DNA of 64,000 bases, from the NCBI GenBank assembly GCA_021014945.1, contig MU266348.1:62001-126000 (forward strand), read 5' to 3'. The stretch comes from Leucogyrophana mollusca. Taxonomy: Eukaryota; Basidiomycota; Agaricomycetes; Boletales. Of this stretch, positions 56,701 through 64,000 are shown in pieces; position 1 is the stretch's first letter; each line of letters opens with the position of its first letter. The position numbers and the translations under genes are program-made. Under the pieces are notes generated by a model, which was not told the DNA's origin, ran no database searches, and saw only the letters and a list, made by a program, of their open reading frames with translations.

Positions 56701-56881
56701 CATCGTCACTCACGACACGAGCCCCGGCAAGAGATACAAGATCACCTTTTCCGTGCAGCCGCCTCTTCGGTCTACCTTCGCGGTCAACACTTTTTGGGGC
56801 GACTTTGGTGAACTTGTCACCTCTGGTTCAGTCGTTTTCTTAGGAATACTGGTATTCATTATATCAAGATACTATCTTTGA
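53798..56881 (+). CDS. GH5-family glycosidase, ergosteryl-glucoside/glucosylceramide hydrolase type
   Basis: Thirteen exons encode a chain starting at ATG 53798. Landmarks in order: HGRHFVDSYGRVCNLRGVNL, LRRWGLTF-IRFLVTWEAVEH (barrel strands), VVIHQDVWSRYSGG, the acid/base Glu in IMNEPHRGYIDLPS, NMVYAPHWYDLNAL, and the nucleophile Glu in LIGECGIPMD. A beta-sandwich domain follows, then a C-terminal hydrophobic segment (SGSVVFLGILVFIISRYYL), which suggests a tail anchor. The pattern matches the GH5_12 group, including yeast Egh1 (ergosteryl-beta-glucosidase) and the Cryptococcus EGCrP enzymes that degrade glucosylceramide or sterol glucosides. I cannot tell which lipid this one prefers. The start is less certain than the rest; no signal peptide is seen. 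Confidence 0.88.
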
Positions 56882-57511
56882 ATAGATTTATATCAGCACA
56901 TATAGTACCCAACGAGCTTTAACCTTACGCAACGCCTCCATACATCCAGCTTGATGTTTTTTGTCCCTTATACCTAGGACTCTTCAAAGACTCTTCTACT
57001 AGCTCGAAGCAACATTCGTTTAGACCGCTTCATGGCGCTTCATGCAGCGTCGGCATATCGAGTCTTACCTAGCGCATAGATAGTACTCTCAACAACTGCT
57101 ACTATCAGTGAAGCTGATTCAGAAGAACTTGGACCTACTAGTAGCCCTTTGGATCAGAGTCTCGGACCCTGGATATTCCGACGCCAAAGGTTCTTGTTTC
57201 ACTGCGACACGATTCTCCTCCGGTTCCTCAATCGCGGCGCCCGTCCTCAAAGCCGAGAGCTCAGCGCTCAGTCACGATGCTAGAAACCCCGGCTCACTGG
57301 GAGATAAAAATAACGGCTGGCCCATGCGCTCAGTCTTTCTGTTTCCGAAAATCCGCACATAACCCTATGCTTCTCTGTCCTTCCGTCTCGTTATCTCTTT
57401 GTGCCATATGGAGGTTCGTAAGATCCTGATGGCAAGTACTGGGAACGAAAAACCTATAATAACCCTCCGAATCACTTGGAACTCGAGCAGCCGTTGTACC
57501 CCCTCATTGCG
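56882..57511. other. Intergenic region between GH5 and carboxypeptidase genes
   Basis: About 0.6 kb holding the terminator side of GH5 and the promoter of the carboxypeptidase. No gene or repeat recognised. Confidence 0.45.
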
Positions 57512-59692
57512 ATGTTTTTCAAGGCCCTCTGGCGTTTGGGTGTCACCTCGCTGATTATTGGGACCGCTATTGCACGAGATGTTTCTCTTGTGGATGTATT
57601 CGATACTCCCCACATCGAGGTCCGGTCGAAGATTCGTAACGAAACTGGCTTGAGATATGTCAAGAACTCCGGGATATGTGAAACAACCCCCGGGGTGGAA
57701 CAGATCTCGGGCTATGTCGATGTAGGAACCAACATGTCCATGGTTCGTCCGTAGTCTTGCATTATATTTCCGCCGCCTTCACGCTGGTGCAGTGGTTTTG
57801 GTTCTTCGAAGCTCGTGACTCTCCTGAGACAGCACCCTTCACTTTATGGTATGTTTCCGCTTACTCAACGCGACGTTGGTCCTGAGGTGTCTGGCAGGCT
57901 CAATGGGGGCCCTGGGTGCTCCTCCATGATCGGTCTCTTCCAAGGTAACACTTACCACACTCTATTACACTCCTTCTGATGAAACGTAGAGAATGGACCA
58001 TGCCTCGTCAACGCTGACAGAAATTCAACATATATCAACCCTTACAGGTGCGTAGGCGAATAAAAAGTATCTTTCCTTTCACCAAGCATCTATTCTAGCT
58101 GGAACAACGTCAGCAACGGTAAGCCAAAAGCGCGCGAGGAGTTAATTTGCAAAGTTGAAGCCCTATACAGTCATCTACATCGATCAACCTATCGGGACTG
58201 GATTCTCCTACGGCACGGACACCGTCAATAGCACTGAAGCCGCTGCACCCTTTGTTTGGACTGCATTCCAGGTCCTTTTCGAAAGCCAGCTCTTCTCCAA
58301 GTATTCTAGTAGAGAGTATGACTTGTGCGCACCACAACGTAAAGTGTACTCACTATATGTTCAGATTCATCTTCGCTACAGAAAGCTATGGTGGTCACTA
58401 TGGTCCCAGTTTTGTCACGTATTTCGAGGAGCAGAACGCCCTGATCGCCAGTGGTGCCATTGAAGCAGAGCCGGTCGTTGTCAGTGCTCTCATGATAAAC
58501 AAGTATGTTGCACACATGTAACGGATGCCACTATGACTCACGATGGAGTAGTGGCTGGTACGACCCCCTGATCCAGAACGAAGCCTACTTGACCTTTGCA
58601 ACATACGCACCCGGCTATGGACAGCTTCAACCAGATGATGTCCTCGCAAATATAACCGAGGCAATGTATGGGACAGATGGTTGTGTGGCTCAAGAAGAGG
58701 CCTGCTATGCCGCTGGGAACTCGACGGCATCTAATAAGATCTGCCACAAGGCGGACAACTATTGTGTAAGCCTGAGTGGTGCTCTCAATGAAGACGTCTC
58801 TGACGGGCTACAATTAGATCGACTACGTCTTCGTCCCTGCTGTAGGCGATCGCGATTCATACGATCTGAGGCAGAACTCCTCTGCCCTCTTCCCGCCCGA
58901 ATACTATGTTCACTACCTACGCAAGAAGCATGTGATGAAGAAGATTGGAGCCATGGTTAGGTACGACGAGTGTCCTGATGCGCCATACAAGTTGTTCGTG
59001 AAGACTGGGGATGTGGGTTCTCTTTCCCTACCTTCATGGTTGCGTATTTAGTTGTTGTTTAACAGGATGCTCGTACATGGCTGCCCCAGCTCTCTGCCCT
59101 GGCAAACTCCGGTCTGAAGATCTTGATTTGGGTAACATATTTCGCGTTTGATCGCGTGACTTCTTCTAATATCTTATATCTTCCCTTGCAGGCTGGTGAT
59201 GCCGACATAAAGTAAGTCAAGAACATATTCAAGTATTTCGTGTGGCCACAACTTATCAAATTTGAACCGCAGTTGCAACTGGCTTGGTGTAAGTTGACCG
59301 CTAGGTTCACCTGGATAGACACTGATTGTTTGGCCTTACCGACAGGGTCACGCTTCTGTATTGGCCATGGACTGGTACGGCAACGAGACCCTGCATAACA
59401 CGCCATTCACGAATATGACAATCAATGGAAAGCCGGTAGCAGCTGTGCAGAACGTTGACAACTTTTCATTCGCGTGAGTTGGCTTGTCTTTTACTACTGT
59501 GGGCTACGCTGAATTTCTGATATATTCTGTATGTAGGAGAGTTTATGGGGCAGGACACGAAGTTGTGAGTAACCACGCTTCTTCCTTACAACTAAGCACT
59601 CACGGGTGGAATTGTAGGCTGCTTTCCAGCCCGAGGCTGCCTTAGAAATCTTTTCACAGGTGATTCGAAAGGAGCAATTGCACTCGGTTTAG
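57512..59692 (+). CDS. Secreted serine carboxypeptidase, peptidase family S10
   Basis: Fifteen exons with short introns give about 500 aa. It starts with a signal peptide (FFKALWRLGVTSLIIGTAIA). The family blocks all appear after splicing: WFWFFEARDSPETAPFTLWL, NGGPGCSSMIGLFQENGPC (oxyanion region), YIDQPIGTGFSYG, the nucleophile Ser in FATESYGGHYGPSF, the catalytic Asp region ILIWAGDADINCNWLGG, and the catalytic His in YGAGHEVAAFQPEAAL. Several N-glycosylation sequons are present. S10 enzymes remove C-terminal residues from peptides at acid pH; this one is likely secreted or vacuolar. It ends at 59692, about 540 bp from the convergent cyclophilin gene. Small exons, such as the one coding only CNWLG, are typical of this gene family in mushrooms. 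Confidence 0.93.
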
Positions 59693-60233
59693 TTCTATGC
59701 CCATGCGAGGAACCCGGTTCCCCCCAACCGACATGTGCACCACGTTAATGAAATGTCACACACGACGCTGTAACTGCTTTCCACACAGCAATCGTGTGAT
59801 ATCCTTGACATCAACTGTAGCGTGAGTGGAAGTTACGACGCCGGTAATGTACAGAAAAGAGCCGGAACACTTCCCCTCCCATCGAGGTTTATTGTAACAG
59901 CGCAACCCGTCCATTTACTGCAAATATTCATCATCACGGCAAATCCTCCATTTTCCTTCCGTGTTTCATGGGAGCCAATATTTCCTGATCGAACCTGAAT
60001 CTCTTCGCCCTGCCAGTGGGAAAGCCGTTAGTGTCATAGGCCTAGTTCTTTCTCTCCAAGTCTCCCGACGCCATTCCGATCATCTGGCATCGACCTCCCA
60101 AAATCAGGCTTGCGGAAGCTCAGCGTGTCGACGCAGACAATCTTGGTGCATTTATTTCATTTTGGTATATTCTACCATAAATTTGTTCATCACACTTGTA
60201 CAACCCTGCCCAAACATCCAAGAAAGTCTAGAT

Positions 60234-62228
60234 CTACTCAAACATCTTCCTGAACGCCTTCTTTTCTTTTTCCTTCTTCTCCTTCTGCCTTGCCAACACC
60301 TTCGCGCGCTCCGCTGCTATTGCAGTGTCTCCAGGTGCGAACTTTAGCGCTGCGCTGAGGTCTTCGAGGGCCTCATCGTCTGCTTTCTGGGCAGATCGGG
60401 CGAGGGCGCGGCGATAATGTGCTTTTGCTGATAGAAGGTAGACGATTATCAGTGTCACTTGTCGTGCAAGACAAAGGAGGGACAATACTAACCTTTATCT
60501 CCGCCGCCCAACTGCAGCCTATCGATGGCCCTAGTCGTGTTTCTGATTGCTACGTCTGAGCTGCCCGTCTTGAGCGCGGCGAGTGCGGAGTTGAGGAGGA
60601 GTGGTGTGAGGAGCGCTGGGTAGGCAGCTTGAATGTCTTCGGGAGTGTCATCGGGGAGGACTGGATGGACATCGAGGTAACGAATGGATTCTGTAAGAGT
60701 CAATTTTATTCCGCATTAGCAGCCAGTCGTGAAAGCGGGCAAAGGAGGTGAAAAATATGTATACCCACTCAAGTACTTCTCCAGCGCTTCTTCAAACTTC
60801 TGGGTCCTAAATGCCGTGCTCCCTGCGTCCCGAATCTCGCCTGCAATTGTGAGCGCGACTTTGGGATCCTGGACATCATGGTCGTCGTCATCGGGATAAT
60901 CCTCATATGGGTCAGAGCCGTCTGTCTTGGAGGAACCCGATGAAGGGTAAGTAGAGTGAACCGAGGGTGAAGTGCGATTTGTGATATATGTACAGTTATA
61001 TGGAACGTGTAGCACGATAGAAAGGGAGTCGAAGTCAAACATCAGCATTCTGGGCAAGCATGGAACATAAAACAAACCTCTAGTCTCAACGGTAAGTGAT
61101 GGATCGTCGGGTGCGAGGACACCACATGCGGCAATGGTGATGGGCTCCGTGGGGACGTCCCCGGAGGACGTGGGGTGGTTTTCGATTTGGCGAACTGCGG
61201 TTTCCAGTTAGACGACTACTCTTCGCTTGGTGGGCACCAGAACAGAGGCCAGAAAGAGTATTTCGGTATGGAAGGAGTAAAGGCAGGTGGGTGTGGTATA
61301 CATATAGACGTACGAAACGGTGAGAACGAGTCAATCATTGACACACACCTATGGACTTGCCCTTGATGACCTCACCGAAGACGACATGCTTGCCGTCGAG
61401 ATGGGAAGTTGGCGCGACAGTGATGAAAAACTGCGATCCGTTGGTATCTTTACCTGCGTTTGCCTATAAATGCATGAGTAAACTTTTGTACGCATGGAGA
61501 AGTCGCAGAGCCCGTAAGATCGAGCGCAAAAACCTGAGATACATCTCCTTGAAAAGCCAGTAGCTAAGCCCTCGAGGTATGACACCCCAGCGCACCGATT
61601 GTTCACGCGGATGGCTCTACAATTGCATCAGCCGGAGCCGAGCAAGACACGCTCCTTGTTGTACTTGCTCAGCGATGCTGGGCCAGCGGGCGATGTAAAG
61701 GCCGATGAGAGTACAGAATGATATACTTACCATAGAAAGCAAAAATGGCTTCGTGTGCTTTACAGGGAAACCTTCATCCTCGAACTTTTCACCATAGATG
61801 GACTCGCCGCCCGTGCCTTGGCACTGATCACTATCACTTGTAAATCAGACAAGTACAGAACGTACCATTACCAGCGGTGAAATCACCACCCTGACACATG
61901 AATCTAGACCATACAGGACGCGCATCAGAACCACGGTTAGTGTGAAGAACTCGAGCAGCACACCCTTTGATCACTCTGTGGAAGCTGGATCCAGCATAAT
62001 AGAGCGGCTTCCCCGATTTCCCTTCACCTTTTTCTCCGGTACATAATGCCCCTGAGCCCTGGGTTCGCAAGATCAATAGCTAGAATGATAATGAAAGGAC
62101 GCACGGAAGTTCTCTGCAGTCTTTGGTACCAGGTCGTCGTATAGCTGGAATATGATGCGACCGGCTGGTTTCGCGCCGATTGTTATATCGAAATAGGTGA
62201 TTGCGCGAGATGAAGATGGAGTGCTCAT
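60234..62228 (-). CDS. Cyclophilin-40-type peptidyl-prolyl isomerase with TPR repeats
   Basis: Nine exons (62228..62105, 62051..61964, 61903..61866, 61816..61731, 61463..61349, 61194..61078, 60921..60769, 60690..60493, 60427..60234) give 370 aa with all phases closing. The cyclophilin domain (about 1-180) shows [20 protein letters not shown], the catalytic [40 protein letters not shown] and [10 protein letters not shown]. The C-terminal half holds TPR helices ([60 protein letters not shown]) and ends in a Lys/Glu-rich helix, as in Cpr6/Cpr7/CYP40 co-chaperones of Hsp90. Two introns are unusually long for this window (61730-61464, 267 bp; 61348-61195, 154 bp). Confidence 0.94.
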
Positions 62229-63385
62229 ATTTCTCTTCGGGATGGACGTGGTATGTACAGAGTGTTGAACAGACGCAAGACTGGAGAGGTTCTTTTGATT
62301 CCAAGTTATTTATGTGATTAGTCATACTATATGTAGAACTGTTGTGGAAATTACTAGAAACTCTTCAACCGCACAACCGTCCAGGACTCGGAGAGATTTC
62401 ACTGCGAGTCCAATTTTCCGCCTTCATATCTTCGGACCTTCAAACAGAGCAAAGTCTTGATCAAAGTGCACTCTGAGTAGTGATAGGTGAACTATTTGGG
62501 TTGCTTTTGTCTCCCAACTCGTCCTATCCCCGTAACTGTGCCGGTGACACAGCTATCGAACATCTTTCTACCTGTCGGTGTAGATACTCGTATATCCGGG
62601 GTTACCTGCGTTACACATTACAGACAGACTTTGCAAGGCAAGCAATGAAACAATTGTCTGGTGAACAGCCACCCACAGCCCTGGCAGCGGAAGCCGACGA
62701 CAATCACTCGACTATCAGGCTGTATCAGCAAGAAATTGAACGACTCGACCTAAAGTTACTCCATCCTTAGTTAACTCCTATCATTGAACCCAACGCAACC
62801 GCTGATGCGATGCAGGTGCGTTTAACGCTTGTCTGTCTCCGGTGATGTGTCTGACTCATGGCAATTGCAAGAATTTTTGTCAAACATGAGTAGTCTTGGG
62901 CCTCGAGTCGCACACTCACGGCGGGGAATGGAGGAGGATTCAACCTTGGTGCGGGTTGTTCTTGCTTCGCCTTTCCCGAGTAACCTCCCACAGATCGCTA
63001 AGTCGCGTTACTGGACATCTGCATACACTCGGTAAATCCGGGGACAAAGTCGTTTCAGACTAATGCCCTACCTACCAGGCGTCTCGCAGGTTGGACCCAC
63101 AACCAGTTCCCTCCTTCTTTGTTTCGCAGTGCCACGGCAATGCCACCGAATCCACGATGACACTAGTTCCCAGGCAACTCTTCAGGCTTCGGGGAATGAT
63201 CCAATTTCGGAAGGCAGCGCTTACATTTTCAGAGTCTTCTCTGCCATGACCGTTCTGATTAATGTCGGGTCCCGATGTGCATAGCAGTGACAGAATCCAC
63301 GGTCTGAGCACACGTGAGGCAAGCACCACGTAGCCCTCTGGTTTATAAACGACTGACGACACCTTAACTTCAATCCTACCCCGTC
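62229..63385. other. Intergenic region between cyclophilin and the right-edge gene
   Basis: About 1.15 kb, the promoters of two divergent genes. A 96-codon frame at 62480-62770 ends LYQQEIERLDLKLLHP, helix-like, but no other support for a gene is seen. Confidence 0.4.
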
Positions 63386-64000
63386 ATGGCGTCTGTTATA
63401 TCCGCAGTGGAACTCATGGAAATCAACGACTACTTCTCTAGTGAGCTAGCATTTCTTGTTGTATAGCCATCGTCTCGATCTTCGGTTACAGTGGCAGTCG
63501 TCACGGTCCTCTCGTATGACTATGGTCAGTGACCTTGATCATTACAGCAATCCTATCTCGTTGACACCTTACAGTGCTCACATTTTCAAAAGAAGTAAGT
63601 GATCCTCGGCCTTCTTGCCCCCTGCAGCGTACATGGACCCCTCACTGACTCACTCTGAAGGTTGACCTAGTGTGGGTCAGCAGCCGTTTTCGTGTTTACA
63701 GATTGTGCGTTTCTGAAAAAGCACCAAGCGAAGGTCATTTTCCCTCATGTCGTTTCTATATGTCCTGGTTCGTGTCGTGCTCTTGTCTTGAGCTCAGTTC
63801 CATGATCTTGACACGCCAATAGGTTCGCTACTTCGGACTGGCTATCGCCATGTGCGTAGCCTATGACTATACTCATTTTACGTGACTTACAATTCAACTC
63901 AGTATCGCTGGATTATGTATGTAGTGTGCCAGTGCGCCCGTCGCCCCCGCTGACCGTCATTTACTGCCCAGGGGGGAATGTCATACACGGATCCGTGCCA
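63386..64000 (+). CDS. DUF6533-type membrane protein, N-terminal part (gene runs off the right edge)
   Basis: The gene starts at ATG 63386 (MASVISAVELMEINDYFS) and is split by introns of about 45-70 bp. Spliced, it reads VVTVLSYDYVLTFSKEVDLV, then W and RRSFSLMSFLYVLVRYFGLA, then IAG and WGNVIHGSVP up to the window edge. The order YDY-(x)-LTFSKE-VDLVW-(x)-LVRY is that of DUF6533, an N-terminal helix pair found in multi-pass membrane proteins that are numerous in Agaricomycetes. Later transmembrane helices lie outside the window. Some internal splice sites, such as the one ending at CACCAAG, were chosen to keep the motif and are less certain. Function of the family is not known. Confidence 0.78.

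Noticed and set aside
1..64000. tRNA, rRNA and transposon genes
   Set aside because: Scanning by eye for T-loop-like GGTTCGA sequences, reverse transcriptase or transposase motifs and terminal repeats gave no candidate that could be folded or aligned convincingly; a covariance-model and repeat-library search would be decisive.

Overview
The window is nuclear DNA of a filamentous fungus, very probably a mushroom-forming basidiomycete (Agaricomycetes). The evidence is dense short introns (about 50-60 bp, GT..AG), compact genes on both strands, Clp1-like (clampless1) proteins, a SNF5 protein carrying a GATA-type zinc finger, and a DUF6533-type membrane protein at the right end. Gene models below were spliced by hand; coordinates give the span from start codon to stop codon, and exon limits are named where they matter.

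Layout. 0-10 kb: tail of an unrecognised basic Ser/Ala-rich protein, then two divergent Clp1-like genes (2.6-3.6 kb minus; 8.5-9.6 kb plus) that enclose a TDA3-like FAD oxidoreductase and an unrecognised nuclear-looking protein. 10-16.5 kb: a tandem pair of alpha/beta hydrolases with the same intron pattern, then an 11-exon calcium/calmodulin-type protein kinase. 18-28.5 kb: an island of small secreted protein genes. Three are paralogues with exactly the same six-cysteine spacing and the same four-exon structure, and a fourth is unrelated; a large Pro/Ser-rich gene lies among them. 30-39.5 kb: a Ser/Pro-rich membrane protein, the histone H3K4 methyltransferase Set1, and a conserved hypothetical protein. 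39.5-44.5 kb: a gene-poor stretch. 44.5-50.2 kb: SNF5, core subunit of a SWI/SNF-type remodeller, with a Met/Asn-rich N-terminal half. 50.5-62.3 kb: peroxisomal MaoC-type hydratase (ends in SKL), gamma-butyrobetaine dioxygenase, GH5 sterol/ceramide glucosidase, serine carboxypeptidase and a CYP40-type cyclophilin. The right edge cuts a DUF6533-type gene.

How the parts may work together. The hydratase and the carnitine-synthesis dioxygenase are convergent neighbours, and both serve fatty-acid use. Set1 and SNF5 are both chromatin regulators of Pol II transcription. Clp1-like proteins act in sexual development of basidiomycetes. The most novel-looking item is the secreted-protein family at 18.2, 20.1 and 27.9 kb. 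No transposon, tRNA, rRNA or CRISPR could be supported.
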